A DNA stretch of 9,486 nt from Methanobacterium sp. (GCA_009712615.1 WASR01000069.1:1-9486); one strand, 5' to 3'. Positions 1 to 7,712 are shown, numbered from the stretch's first letter. Translations and numbers: made by a program. Notes: generated by a model not told the origin, from the sequence alone.

Positions 1-180
1 ATATTATTTAATAGGAAAAAATTAATGATTTCGAATTTTCATTCCATCGAACATTACTACAAAATATAAAGCCGTCATATTACAATAATTAATTGTAAAT
101 CATAAAACTCTGAATTATTGAAAAAATGATTAGATTTTAGTAAAGGAATTCTAGTCTTGACATGAGAAATTATTGACTTG

Positions 181-2130
181 GTGATTATATTGCGCCCACC
201 ATACCTACCCATACTACCATTGAGCAAAGATGCAGCAGATGAACCCTACATTCTTGCATTTTACGCAATTATAGGGGTACTGGTACTCATTCTCTATGGA
301 GTTATTGGTTCCATGTACATCATGAAGCTAGATCCTTTAAATTCTTTATATTTTACAGTGCAAACAATAGCTACGGTGGGTTTTGGTGATATTCAACCAA
401 TAACTCCTATACAAAAAATTTTCACCATAACCCTTGTTATGGGTGGTGTTGCATTGCTTGCATACGCATTTACACTTACAATTACGGTGGTGACCATGAC
501 TGTTGAAGAAATTGCAACAGGTGCCAAACAAAGAAGGATGATAGCTGCATATAACGACCATTTTGTTCTGTGTGGTTATGGAAGAGTTGGTAGTGCTGTG
601 CATAAGGAATTGAAGAAAAGAAATATCCAAGTGATAATTATTGAGAGAAATAAGGATGTTGTTGAGAAAGAACTCTGGCAGGACCCTGAAGTTTTAGCAA
701 TACCCGGCGATGCAACTGATGAAAGCATCATGATTGATGCTGGAATAAAAAGGGCCAGGGGAGTTATAATCACAACTGGTGAAGATGTGGACAACCTCTT
801 CATCACCCTCACAGCTAGGGAAATAAGTCCAAAAATATGGATAGTTACAAGGGCAAGTAAGGCAGAAAATGTTCGTAGACTCTACAGGTCCGGTGCCGAT
901 AAAGTCATATCTCCGGAAACTAGTGGTGCAGAAGATATTTACTTCGCATCAATGGAACCAACCATCATGAAGATCACTGTCAAACACAGCGTTGAGGATA
1001 TTAGAAGGGAGTCGGAGATCATACTGAAGTACGGTTGCACATTGGAAAATATAGAGTACCATCTTCCAGAATTTACTGAACCACTCGCAAGAAAAGTGGG
1101 TGTTTCAGATATCGGTCAGCTGAACAGATTTTTAACCAGCCTAGAAAATGAACAGTCAAGAAAGAAATCTTTGGAAAATATTTATGAATCAGTTAGTGGA
1201 ATCCACTCACACTGGATATCTGGACCTAACAAAGAAAGTCTTGATAAAGTCACTGCAGAACTGAAGAAAGAAGGAATTCTATTAGGAATAAACTTAAACG
1301 AAGACGAAATTATGGAAGTGGCTAAGAAACACGGTAGAATGGTTGAAGTAGTATTAAAACCCGAAATAAAAATTACTGAATCACATGGTGTCCGGGATAT
1401 TAAAGAAGAATCGCAAATCATACTCAAACACGGCTGCACAATCGAAGATATTGAGTACTACTTACCTGGATTTCATGAACCACTCAAGAGGAAGATTGGA
1501 CTTTCAAATGAGGAAGAAATGGATCGATTTTTAAACAACTTGAACCAGGACTCTGAAAGAATGGAGTCCTTAGAAAGGTTATATACCCTTTCTGGAGGAG
1601 GCATTCATTCCCACATAATATCTGGTCCCGATACTGAAAGCTTGAGAAAAGTTGAATCTGAGTTAAAGGGAAAGGGTTATCTTTTGGGAGTGAATTTAAC
1701 ACCCGCAGAAATTAAACAAAAAATCACAGAATATGGTAGGGTTTCAGAGTTACTGGTCAGGCACAGGGCGAGTGAATTAGATGATAAAAGGATCATAATC
1801 GAAAATGGAGGCAGAATATTAGATTCCAAACATTATTTACCTGGATTGAGGCAAGTTGTAACTAGAAATCTTTATTTAAAGGATGAAGAAGATTTAATAA
1901 ATTGTGAAGAAGAATATAAAAAACCCGATGCCAGAAGATCCCTTGAAACTCTTTCCCAAATCTCTAGACAAGTACATTCACACACAGTTTCTGCAAGGGA
2001 CGCTAAAACAATAATGAAAATTGTTCAAGAACTCACCAAGGCCGGAATTTTATTGGGAGTGGATCTGCCACTTGAAGAAATTTGGACAATTGTCGAAAGC
2101 GAAAAAATCGAAGAGTTCTGTATACAATAG
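181..2130 (+). CDS. Two-TM potassium channel with RCK domain and triplicated C-terminal domain
   Basis: This is probably a K+ channel or K+-conducting membrane protein gated by a cytosolic RCK domain. Numbering is from TTG 178. TM1 is about residues 23-48, the pore helix about 54-66, the selectivity filter TVGFGD is 66-71, and TM2 is about 80-107. An RCK/TrkA-N Rossmann domain follows (about 127-262), with GYGRVGS at 133-139 and an acidic strand end at E156. This order matches MthK-type channels. The usual RCK-C (TrkA-C) domain is not evident. Instead, residues 264-650 hold three tandem ~125-residue repeats. At 650 residues the protein is nearly twice the length of MthK. The start is uncertain: GTG 181 and TTG 178 are adjacent, and neither has a Shine-Dalgarno sequence at normal distance; I chose GTG. 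The gene is alone on the plus strand and converges on ftr. The channel/RCK call is firm; the ligand and the role of the tail are unknown. Confidence 0.9.
   Translation: MIILRPPYLPILPLSKDAADEPYILAFYAIIGVLVLILYGVIGSMYIMKLDPLNSLYFTVQTIATVGFGDIQPITPIQKIFTITLVMGGVALLAYAFTLTITVVTMTVEEIATGAKQRRMIAAYNDHFVLCGYGRVGSAVHKELKKRNIQVIIIERNKDVVEKELWQDPEVLAIPGDATDESIMIDAGIKRARGVIITTGEDVDNLFITLTAREISPKIWIVTRASKAENVRRLYRSGADKVISPETSGAEDIYFASMEPTIMKITVKHSVEDIRRESEIILKYGCTLENIEYHLPEFTEPLARKVGVSDIGQLNRFLTSLENEQSRKKSLENIYESVSGIHSHWISGPNKESLDKVTAELKKEGILLGINLNEDEIMEVAKKHGRMVEVVLKPEIKITESHGVRDIKEESQIILKHGCTIEDIEYYLPGFHEPLKRKIGLSNEEEMDRFLNNLNQDSERMESLERLYTLSGGGIHSHIISGPDTESLRKVESELKGKGYLLGVNLTPAEIKQKITEYGRVSELLVRHRASELDDKRIIIENGGRILDSKHYLPGLRQVVTRNLYLKDEEDLINCEEEYKKPDARRSLETLSQISRQVHSHTVSARDAKTIMKIVQELTKAGILLGVDLPLEEIWTIVESEKIEEFCIQ
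967..2127 (+). repeat. Three tandem ~125-residue coding repeats (HSH-motif domain) in the channel tail
   Basis: The protein encoded at 967-1356 (residues 264-393) is repeated at 1363-1755 (396-526) and, more diverged, at 1762-2127 (529-650). Copies 1 and 2 are identical at about half of aligned positions by eye. Shared landmarks in order: an ESxIILKxGCT segment; an IEYxLPxFxEPL segment; RFLxxL; IHSHxISGP (HSH at 343-345, 477-479 and 600-602); a KVxxELK helix; and GxLLGxNLxxxEI. Copy 3 keeps HYLPG, VHSH and GILLGVDL but has lost the cysteine found at 287 and 420. The order strand-helix-HSH-helix suggests a small folded domain. I do not recognise the family. Confidence 0.85.
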
Positions 2131-2174
2131 AAAAATCAGTAAATAATGCCAGAATAAAAAAAATAAATAATAAT

Positions 2175-2195
2175 TGATGTTTTTAACAAACATCA
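2175..2195 (-). terminator. Hairpin terminator candidate overlapping the ftr stop
   Basis: A perfect 8-bp inverted repeat, TGATGTTT at 2175-2182 and AAACATCA at 2188-2195, encloses a 5-base loop that contains two bases of the ftr TAA stop. Read on the minus strand, the hairpin is followed by a U-rich run (about 2150-2174). It sits in the short convergent gap and could also limit read-through from the channel gene on the plus strand. Function is inferred from structure only. Confidence 0.55.
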
Positions 2196-3076
2196 TGGAG
2201 TTGTAGTTGGTATTTACCTAAGTTTCCACCGAAGTTTCCTGCACTTATCTGAATAACTCCTGTGACTTTGACTGCAGCTTCAATACCTGCTTTCATAGCT
2301 GCTTTTACAGCATCTTCATCTACACCATCAATAACAATTTCGTAGACACCGTTCACATTTTCAGGTATTTGGCATCCTTCAACTTCGTCTTTTAGTGTTA
2401 CACACATTTTTTCGTTGGTTGATGCTCCTAAGAATTTGTACTTGTTTGAACCTACTTTTGATCCTGATGCCACAATTCCTCCAGGGAATGGTGTTATTGC
2501 ACCTTGGACAGCTTCAATTGCATCTACTGCTGCATCAGCTGCTAGTAATCCTGCAGGCTGGTTTTCAGCTAGGATAAAGAAATTTCCTCCCGCTACTCCT
2601 GCTTTGATACCTAATTCTGCTTCTACACAGAAGTCTCCTGACATGAGTGGTATTGAATGAACCTTTCTTCCTTGAACATCGAGGGTCTGCTCATATCCAT
2701 CTCCGAAGAACTTGAGTTTTTGGCCAGTTTTGAGTTTTTCATCTGGCTCATCTAACCAATCAAATACAGCTGTTGTAGCTGCTGTTAGAATACACATTCC
2801 CACACGTTCTAATAATTCATGATCTAGCTTGTCTTTGTTCATGTTACAGATCATTATGGCGTATCCAGGCCTTCCATCAGGTGTTTCCTGAGGTGGTACG
2901 TAGCAGTCTATTCCTGCTTCTGCTGGGCATCCAATGACCGATGTTCCGTAACCTGTTGCTTCGGTAGCTGCTACCAGAGCCAATTTTTTTGTTGCTGCAG
3001 TAATAAGAATTCGGGATACTTTTATATCGAATGCTTCTGCAAAGTTATCTTCTATTTCCACTCCGTTTATATCCAT
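2183..3076 (-). CDS. ftr: Formylmethanofuran:tetrahydromethanopterin formyltransferase
   Basis: Cytosolic Ftr transfers the formyl group from formylmethanofuran to tetrahydromethanopterin, the second step of CO2 reduction to methane. The product is 297 residues from ATG 3076, the usual family length. It opens with [10 protein letters not shown] and has the family blocks [11 protein letters not shown] near 52-62, ETPDGRPG near 64-71, [18 protein letters not shown] near 160-177, [16 protein letters not shown] near 195-210 and [13 protein letters not shown] near 277-289, closely matching the Methanopyrus enzyme as I remember it. An in-frame GTG at 3085 would add MII, but it lies inside the ribosome site GGTGAT and is rejected as the start. 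The gene stands alone, with its own promoter and terminator. The identification is secure; homotetramer formation is known for the family and not visible here. Confidence 0.98.
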   Translation of the reverse strand: MDINGVEIEDNFAEAFDIKVSRILITAATKKLALVAATEATGYGTSVIGCPAEAGIDCYVPPQETPDGRPGYAIMICNMNKDKLDHELLERVGMCILTAATTAVFDWLDEPDEKLKTGQKLKFFGDGYEQTLDVQGRKVHSIPLMSGDFCVEAELGIKAGVAGGNFFILAENQPAGLLAADAAVDAIEAVQGAITPFPGGIVASGSKVGSNKYKFLGASTNEKMCVTLKDEVEGCQIPENVNGVYEIVIDGVDEDAVKAAMKAGIEAAVKVTGVIQISAGNFGGNLGKYQLQLHDVC

Positions 3077-3080
3077 GATT

Positions 3081-3086
3081 ATCACC
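3081..3086 (-). promoter_or_regulatory. Ribosome binding site GGTGAT that fixes the ftr start
   Basis: On the minus strand GGTGAT lies four bases before ATG 3076, complementary to the archaeal 16S 3' end. It overlaps the upstream in-frame GTG at 3085, so that GTG cannot be the served start. This supports the 297-residue Ftr. Confidence 0.75.
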
Positions 3087-3108
3087 GACTGATCGTAGTT
3101 TAGAAATA

Positions 3109-3123
3109 GTTATAAATTTTTCC
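3109..3123 (-). promoter_or_regulatory. ftr promoter (BRE plus TATA box)
   Basis: The minus strand reads GGAAAAA (BRE, 3117-3123) followed directly by TTTATAAC (TATA box, 3109-3116). Transcription should begin about 22-27 bases downstream, near 3085-3090. That would leave a leader of roughly 10-14 bases, just enough to hold the GGTGAT ribosome site. Confidence 0.6.
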
Positions 3124-3154
3124 ATTTAACTTTGGAAGCTGATATTAATGATTT

Positions 3155-3187
3155 AAAAAAAAATTTGATTAAAAATGGAATGGTTCC
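3155..3187 (-). terminator. U-tract terminator downstream of the UPF0104 gene
   Basis: Just past the TAG stop the minus strand has a small inverted repeat, GGAA-CCA-TTCC (3177-3187), then a U5 run, and a run of nine U residues (3155-3163). Archaeal intrinsic termination relies mainly on such U tracts. The 4-bp hairpin alone is weak. Confidence 0.5.
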
Positions 3188-4204
3188 CTAAAATTTATCT
3201 GAAAACTCATCCATCACACCAGAACCAACGTATGGAAGCATGCCCATGCCTATGAATGATGTCATCCAGAATGATATTAATCTATCAACTATGGTTGCCG
3301 CAGCACTTATTGATGGTGGAACTCCAGCTGCAGAATACAATATGATCATTATGCCGTCAACTGCACCAACTCCTCCTGGAAGTAGTGGAATCATTCCTAT
3401 TAAAGTTGCAATAACAAAGACAGCAGCTATGATACCCAATGGAACTGGGGTTCCAAAGGATGAGAAAACTATGTAGACACGTATTATTTCCATGAACCAT
3501 ATAACAAAGGACAGTGGTAGGCCATACATCAGGACCCTTCTGTCCCTTATCATGATATTCATACTGCTTTGGAAACCTTTCATTGCGTTTATGGCTTTAT
3601 CTTCAATTTCGTGGTGTTTTTTCCTCGAAAATCTTTTGAATACCCCCACCATCCACAGTGTGATCCTTTGACCAGCGGTTTCGTTTATACACATGAATAA
3701 AATAATGAAAAAAACAATGATTAAGACTATCAGTGAAATTATCAGGGCTATTACTATCCATTCAGGTAGTTTTAAAGATAGAACTGAGTACAGTATGGTA
3801 ATAATTGCCAAAACAACAAATGGAAATGTATCCAGACCCCTGTCTGCTATAACTGTGGCAAATGCATTTTCCATTGGTGACTTAGTGTATTTTCCAAGCA
3901 TATATGCCCTAACTGGTTCTCCACCACCCCTGGCACTGGGTGTTATGTTGTTGATGGCCAGTCCTACCATTAACATTGGAAATATATGCTTCTTTCTAAT
4001 AGATATACCCAAAGAACGAATAGTTATGGACCATCGCTGGGTCCACATTCCATATATGGCAAATTGAACAAGTACTGCAAGTAGTAGGTACCATGGATTG
4101 GCTAATTTCAGGGCCTCTTCAATTTTTCCAGGTCCAATGAATATTATCATCACTGCCAATATAGCAATTCCAACGATCAAAAGTCCTATGGTTTTACGAT
4201 TCAT
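3188..4204 (-). CDS. UPF0104 / LPG-synthase-TM-like integral membrane protein (flippase-like)
   Basis: This is a 338-residue polytopic membrane protein of the lysylphosphatidylglycerol synthase TM family (PF03706, the membrane half of MprF). Visible hydrophobic segments are about 6-24, 37-53, 76-88, 126-144, 149-171, 228-248, 256-276, 283-294 and 309-325. Family blocks are NNITPSARGGGEPVRAY at 85-101, ATVIADRGLDT at 116-126, LPGGVGAVDG at 275-284 and TIVDRLISFW at 304-313. There is no cytosolic aminoacyl-transferase domain, so it does not make lysyl-PG by itself. MprF membrane domains flip the modified lipid, and in the archaeal glycosyltransferase AglD a related domain is fused to a GT2 domain. 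A GT2-containing gene lies two genes upstream here, which fits transport or handling of a glycosylated lipid; that role is inference. Start ATG 4204 has a weak GGGAA site at 4211-4215. Confidence 0.85.
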   Translation of the reverse strand: MNRKTIGLLIVGIAILAVMIIFIGPGKIEEALKLANPWYLLLAVLVQFAIYGMWTQRWSITIRSLGISIRKKHIFPMLMVGLAINNITPSARGGGEPVRAYMLGKYTKSPMENAFATVIADRGLDTFPFVVLAIITILYSVLSLKLPEWIVIALIISLIVLIIVFFIILFMCINETAGQRITLWMVGVFKRFSRKKHHEIEDKAINAMKGFQSSMNIMIRDRRVLMYGLPLSFVIWFMEIIRVYIVFSSFGTPVPLGIIAAVFVIATLIGMIPLLPGGVGAVDGIMIILYSAAGVPPSISAAATIVDRLISFWMTSFIGMGMLPYVGSGVMDEFSDKF

Positions 4205-4277
4205 AATAATTTCCCAATTAATAATACATTATCTCAACTGAACTTTAATTATTTTATATCGGTGATGAATTTTCTGG

Positions 4278-4293
4278 TTTATATAAATTTTCA
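4278..4293 (-). promoter_or_regulatory. Promoter of the UPF0104 gene
   Basis: The minus strand reads TGAAAA (BRE, 4288-4293) then TTTATATAAA (TATA box, 4278-4287), a near-ideal archaeal promoter. It predicts a start near 4253 and a leader of about 50 bases. A second AT-rich box (GATATAAAAT, 4251-4260) would give a leader of about 25 bases. A U-rich run at 4301-4310 may end the upstream phosphodiesterase transcript just before this promoter. Confidence 0.6.
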
Positions 4294-4312
4294 AATACTG
4301 AAATAAAAATTG

Positions 4313-4795
4313 TCACAAGCTAATTACATCACAATTCAGATCATCGGGATCAACTAACACAACTGTCTGTTTTCCTGAAACATAACCACATACTTCTCCA
4401 GGATTTATAATTAATGTTTCAGTCCCTTTTATTTCGAGTTCGTGAGTATGACCTCTTACCAATACATCATATTTGCCGCACTTTGACAGCGCATCAACTA
4501 TTTGCGGGTTATTGCCATGGATTACAGAAAATTTCCAGCCTTCCACAGAAATTTCTTTGAAATCATCAAATAGACAGATATCTGCAAAGGCTTTTTTAAG
4601 ACCTTCCCTTTCTCCATCATTGTTCCCAAAAACAGCCACCATTTCTGCATCTAAATTTTTAAATTCATTGGCAGTGAATGGAGATATTAGGTCTCCTGCA
4701 TGTATAACAAGATCTACATCCGATGTATTGAAGGTTTTAACAGCCTTCCTAATTGCAGGAATGTTATCATGGCTGTCCGACATTATACCAATCAT
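4313..4795 (-). CDS. MJ0936/YfcE-type metallophosphoesterase
   Basis: This 160-residue cytosolic phosphodiesterase has a calcineurin-like fold and a two-metal active site. All metal and catalytic blocks are present: DSH at 7-9 (D7, H9), HAGD at 32-35 (D35), GNND at 57-60 (N58), VIHG at 91-94 (H93) and GHTH at 115-118 (H116, H118). The length is that of the single-domain MJ0936/YfcE family, which cleaves artificial bis-p-nitrophenyl phosphate; the natural substrate is not settled. The gene lies 74 bases after the fusion glycosyltransferase stop, so it could be co-transcribed, but a TATA box at 4818-4825 suggests its own start. ATG 4795 has no Shine-Dalgarno sequence, consistent with a leaderless transcript. 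The family call is firm; any role in glycolipid turnover is speculative. Confidence 0.92.
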   Translation of the reverse strand: MIGIMSDSHDNIPAIRKAVKTFNTSDVDLVIHAGDLISPFTANEFKNLDAEMVAVFGNNDGEREGLKKAFADICLFDDFKEISVEGWKFSVIHGNNPQIVDALSKCGKYDVLVRGHTHELEIKGTETLIINPGEVCGYVSGKQTVVLVDPDDLNCDVISL

Positions 4796-4817
4796 TTTAT
4801 TAACTATTGTTTTTAAA

Positions 4818-4833
4818 TTTTATAATCTTTTGT
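4818..4833 (-). promoter_or_regulatory. Promoter of the phosphoesterase gene, probably leaderless
   Basis: The minus strand has a purine-rich BRE-like stretch (4826-4833) followed by TTATAAAA (4818-4825). A start 22-25 bases downstream falls at about 4795-4799, on or next to the ATG. The region before the ATG (AGTTAATAAA) contains no ribosome site, which agrees with leaderless translation. Confidence 0.5.
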
Positions 4834-4843
4834 GATGGCAAAC

Positions 4844-4871
4844 AAAAACTGATCAAACTCGTTTCAAGTTT
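4844..4871 (-). terminator. Hairpin/U-run terminator after the fusion glycosyltransferase
   Basis: On the minus strand AAACT (4867-4871) and AGTTT (4855-4859) form a 5-bp stem with a 7-base loop that overlaps the TAA stop. A U5 run (about 4844-4848) follows. The stem is short, so this is a moderate candidate. Confidence 0.4.
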
Positions 4872-6633
4872 AGCTCGAATAAATTTCGATCTGACGATCA
4901 ATTTCCCCTAAAATTGATTTGTTTCCATCCTGAGTGTATGTTTTAAGTGCTTCATCATATTTTTTAAGATCATTAAGAAAGTTTTTCAACACATCCACAC
5001 TTAGTTGTTCATGAAACTCACCATAACCCAGTCTTTCGAGGTATATGGCATTTAATATCTGTTCAAACTGTCCTTTAACAGGGACACTTAAAACTGGTTT
5101 TTTAAGGTATATTGCTTCACTTAGGAGTGTGAATCCTCCATTAGCAATCACTGCTTTGCAAGAACCTAAATCCTCAAAAAATTGGTCTTCATTAAATTTT
5201 CTGAAAGTCAAGTTAGCTTCAACAGCATCCTTATCAAAACCATAAATAATGAAATTTTCATCAAATTTCTTCAGAAGCTCTATCAGCTCTAGATTCGAAG
5301 AGCTGGTCTGGTATACCAGGACATTATCCCCCTTGACTGGTTTTAATTCCAGTATTTCTCTCCTTAAAATTGGTGGAAATATGGAGACTTTTCCTGTGTT
5401 TTTTATTTTTGGATTAAAGTAGGATGTGATGAGGTACTTCTGTGGTCGTTGGATAAAAGATCTGACAACTCCTTCAGCTTTGAGTTTATCCCTCGAGAAC
5501 TTCTTTGGCACATCAATTTTACATTGGGTGATCACGTGCATGTTGTCTATGCTTATCATTGGTACCCTTATGATCTTGCTTAGTATGTTAGAGTAAAATT
5601 CGAAGTCAGATATGATGAGATCTGGTTTAAATTTAGTCGCTATGCCATACAGCAAACGTATATTGTCCTTAACATCCCTTGGAAGGTATTTCATCGCATT
5701 AATAAATGTTTTTTTATCGTTAACTGCATTATTTTCGTAAACTGTGTTGAATCCATATATTCGGTACACATCATCAAATTTTTTGGACAAAAAATCATAT
5801 GCCCGTTCACTTGCAAAAACCATCACTTCATTATCATCTTTAAGGTGATCCAAAATCACAGAAGTTCTGATAGCATGACCCATGCCCTCTCCACAAGCAG
5901 CATAGATAATTCGGGGTTTGTAATTTTCATCGTTGCTGTGTCCAAAGTTGTAGTCAAGTTCATCAGCACTGATCTTCTTTCCCCTGAAATCATATATCGT
6001 GCTTTTGGTATACTTAAATGCCAAATCCTTTATTCCTTCCTCTTCAAGCCGCCTAGTAGAAACAAGTAACCTGGGATTTCTTAAAACTTTGAATGTGCTT
6101 ATTTTCCCCATTCTTTCGATGTAATCACTATCTTCACCAAAATCAAGAGTTTCATCAAACCCATTAATTTCATTATGAAGCTTTTTGGTGGTTAAAATTC
6201 CATAACATCCTGCACCATGGGGCTTTATTGACTCCACACGTTTCATGAAAAAATTAGCAAATTTATGAAGGGCTTTGTCCACATTCTTATCACTTAGTGG
6301 TAGTATCTGAGTGATTGCTATTCCAAGATCCTTCTCTTCAAACTCTTTAATGGCAGATTCAAGATAGCCAGAGCTCAAAACAACATCTGAATCTAAAAAT
6401 AATAGATAATCTCCTTCTGCAGAGTCTGCACCATTATTTCTCCCCATGGCCGGTAACCCTCCACTAATAACTTTACAACCATTTGAAACAGCAATATCAC
6501 GTGTGGCGTCTTTGGATCCTGCATCCGCTACAATAATCTCATAGTCTTTAAAATCTTGCTCTTTTATACTGTAAAGAAGTTTGGGAAGGTATTTCTCCTC
6601 GTTGTACGTTGGAATTATGATACTTAACTTCAC
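4870..6633 (-). CDS. Two-domain glycosyltransferase: GT2 (GT-A fold) fused to a GT-B/MJ1255-like domain
   Basis: This 587-residue protein carries two complete glycosyltransferase folds and no membrane segment. Residues 1 to about 230 are a GT2 domain: SIIIPTYNEEKYL at 4-16, VADAGSKDAT at 35-44, metal-binding DSD at 81-83 after LLFL, and an acidic GEDSDY at 166-171 as the likely catalytic region. Residues about 239-587 are a GT-B domain of the MurG/MJ1255 kind: glycine-rich GEGMGHAIR at 248-256, SDFE at 342-345, ANGGFTLLSEAI at 497-508 and PVKGQFEQILNA at 518-529, the last two being the sugar-nucleotide/acceptor end of such enzymes. It may add two sugars in sequence to one acceptor. Donor and acceptor cannot be read from sequence. 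The GTG 6633 start has GAGGGTG at 6645-6651 upstream (11-base spacing) and directly precedes the MKLSIIIPTYNE opening expected for GT2. Neighbours suggest lipid or cell-surface glycosylation. Confidence 0.88.
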   Translation of the reverse strand: MKLSIIIPTYNEEKYLPKLLYSIKEQDFKDYEIIVADAGSKDATRDIAVSNGCKVISGGLPAMGRNNGADSAEGDYLLFLDSDVVLSSGYLESAIKEFEEKDLGIAITQILPLSDKNVDKALHKFANFFMKRVESIKPHGAGCYGILTTKKLHNEINGFDETLDFGEDSDYIERMGKISTFKVLRNPRLLVSTRRLEEEGIKDLAFKYTKSTIYDFRGKKISADELDYNFGHSNDENYKPRIIYAACGEGMGHAIRTSVILDHLKDDNEVMVFASERAYDFLSKKFDDVYRIYGFNTVYENNAVNDKKTFINAMKYLPRDVKDNIRLLYGIATKFKPDLIISDFEFYSNILSKIIRVPMISIDNMHVITQCKIDVPKKFSRDKLKAEGVVRSFIQRPQKYLITSYFNPKIKNTGKVSIFPPILRREILELKPVKGDNVLVYQTSSSNLELIELLKKFDENFIIYGFDKDAVEANLTFRKFNEDQFFEDLGSCKAVIANGGFTLLSEAIYLKKPVLSVPVKGQFEQILNAIYLERLGYGEFHEQLSVDVLKNFLNDLKKYDEALKTYTQDGNKSILGEIDRQIEIYSS

Positions 6634-6644
6634 ACTAATAATTA

Positions 6645-6651
6645 CACCCTC
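6645..6651 (-). promoter_or_regulatory. Ribosome binding site for the GTG-initiated glycosyltransferase
   Basis: GAGGGTG on the minus strand lies 11 bases before GTG 6633. The spacing is on the long side, but no other start lies closer, and the encoded N-terminus is the first strand of the GT2 fold. Confidence 0.45.
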
Positions 6652-6664
6652 AGTATTGTAATAT

Positions 6665-6675
6665 GTTTATATATA
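6665..6675 (-). promoter_or_regulatory. TATA box of the fusion glycosyltransferase gene
   Basis: The minus strand has TATATATAAAC at 6665-6675, preceded by a TTGAAGA BRE-like stretch. The predicted start is near 6645, which would place the ribosome site almost at the 5' end of the message. The 71-base gap to the upstream gene is therefore probably a transcription boundary. Confidence 0.45.
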
Positions 6676-6704
6676 TCTTCAAAAATTATATCTATTTTTC
6701 GATT

Positions 6705-7709
6705 TCAACCCCTAAAAAAAGAATAACTATCCCATGAAATAAAAAACAGATGATATTTATCCTTTAATAAATTAAATGAATTGTTCAAAGCTGTAAATTC
6801 ATTCATGTTAGCCGACACCGTTATTATTGTATTGTTGCCCACGATCCTTTCATCGATAACATTAAACCCCGTCATGGTCACATTTTCGTGTTCACCTAAA
6901 AGTGTTATTTCATACACATCAGGACTGCTGCCCATAAAACTGATGATGATTCTTAAAATCAAGAGTAAAATAATGATCATCGAGGGTTTAATCAGATCTC
7001 TGGGAGAGAATGGTTTTTTTACGCAGTAAATCCCGAGTAGACCTGCCAATCCAATCATTGCAGGTGCCGAGAAAAGTCCACCATCCAACATACCGATCAT
7101 GGTTGTTGTGATTGCAAATATCAAGATAAGATTTTGTATATCTGGACGTTTCTTAGTCGAGAATACTCCTAATATGTAAACAACAGGAAAAACTGCGAAA
7201 ATTATTGCTGCAAACCTCGGAACATAAGCTGAGATTGAAATTGCAGTATGAATATTTGATGGTAAACCCAAACCAATGTCAGATATTAAAATACCCAACA
7301 TTGATTTATAGACATGGCTGTGTATTATACTACTCGTTCCAATTCCCGGGTTTGTAGAAACAAAAGTTGTGAATATTGATACTCCAAATTTAAGCCTAAT
7401 CCATATTTCAATAAGAAGTCCTACCACGTATGTGATCGAAATTATAACAATCAAAATTTTAAGATAATAATTTCCAGATTTACCAAATATTTCCAATTTA
7501 TGTTGGAATTTGGAGCTTTGAACTATCTGTGACAAAATTAAAAGGCTTCCCATTAGCATGAAAAATATTATCGATTTCCCCTTGGAAGATCCCATTAGAA
7601 ATGGATATGTTAATTCAAGAATTATATTATCGAAAGTGTTCACAGCGATCAAAACCAGACTAAACACAATCATGATAAGTCCAACAATGCTCAAACGATT
7701 AATATGCAA
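6705..7709 (-). CDS. Unidentified seven-TM membrane protein with extramembrane C-terminal domain
   Basis: I do not recognise this 334-residue protein. Hydrophobic segments lie at about 7-25, 45-62, 82-104, 165-184, 191-209, 211-229 and 241-259. The 105-164 stretch between segments 3 and 4 is polar to amphipathic and contains NPGIGTSSIIHSHVYK at 120-135. The tail (about 262-334) is soluble with alternating hydrophobic residues (VYEITL, GFNVIDERIV, NTIITVSAN), suggesting a small beta-rich domain. By segment count it may lie on the opposite membrane face from the N-terminus. The start is TTG 7709, supported by AGGGTGAT immediately upstream; the next ATG would be residue 13, inside the first TM. 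It sits 71 bases before the fusion glycosyltransferase, so an envelope role is possible, but no catalytic motif is visible. Confidence 0.8.
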   Translation of the reverse strand: MHINRLSIVGLIMIVFSLVLIAVNTFDNIILELTYPFLMGSSKGKSIIFFMLMGSLLILSQIVQSSKFQHKLEIFGKSGNYYLKILIVIISITYVVGLLIEIWIRLKFGVSIFTTFVSTNPGIGTSSIIHSHVYKSMLGILISDIGLGLPSNIHTAISISAYVPRFAAIIFAVFPVVYILGVFSTKKRPDIQNLILIFAITTTMIGMLDGGLFSAPAMIGLAGLLGIYCVKKPFSPRDLIKPSMIIILLLILRIIISFMGSSPDVYEITLLGEHENVTMTGFNVIDERIVGNNTIITVSANMNEFTALNNSFNLLKDKYHLFFISWDSYSFFRG

Positions 7710-7712
7710 TAG

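Noticed and set aside
59..72. TATA-like AAAATATAAAG upstream of the channel gene
   Set aside because: It would give a leader of about 85 bases and has no clear BRE; AT-rich sequence around it makes such matches common.
2395..2660. Plus-strand open frames of 60-81 codons opposite ftr
   Set aside because: They are antisense to a highly conserved ftr frame, have no ribosome site and encode biased, unrecognisable sequence.
3693..4067. 124-codon plus-strand open frame opposite the UPF0104 gene
   Set aside because: It mirrors a gene rich in hydrophobic codons; the minus-strand product has clear family motifs and the plus-strand one has none.
4473..4835. 120-codon plus-strand open frame opposite the phosphoesterase
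   Set aside because: The minus-strand frame has every metal-binding motif of its family; the opposite frame shows no domain.
7315..7330. His-Ser-His in the seven-TM protein resembling the channel repeat motif
   Set aside because: Only four residues (IHSH) match; flanking sequence and context (membrane loop versus soluble repeat) differ, so chance is the simplest explanation.
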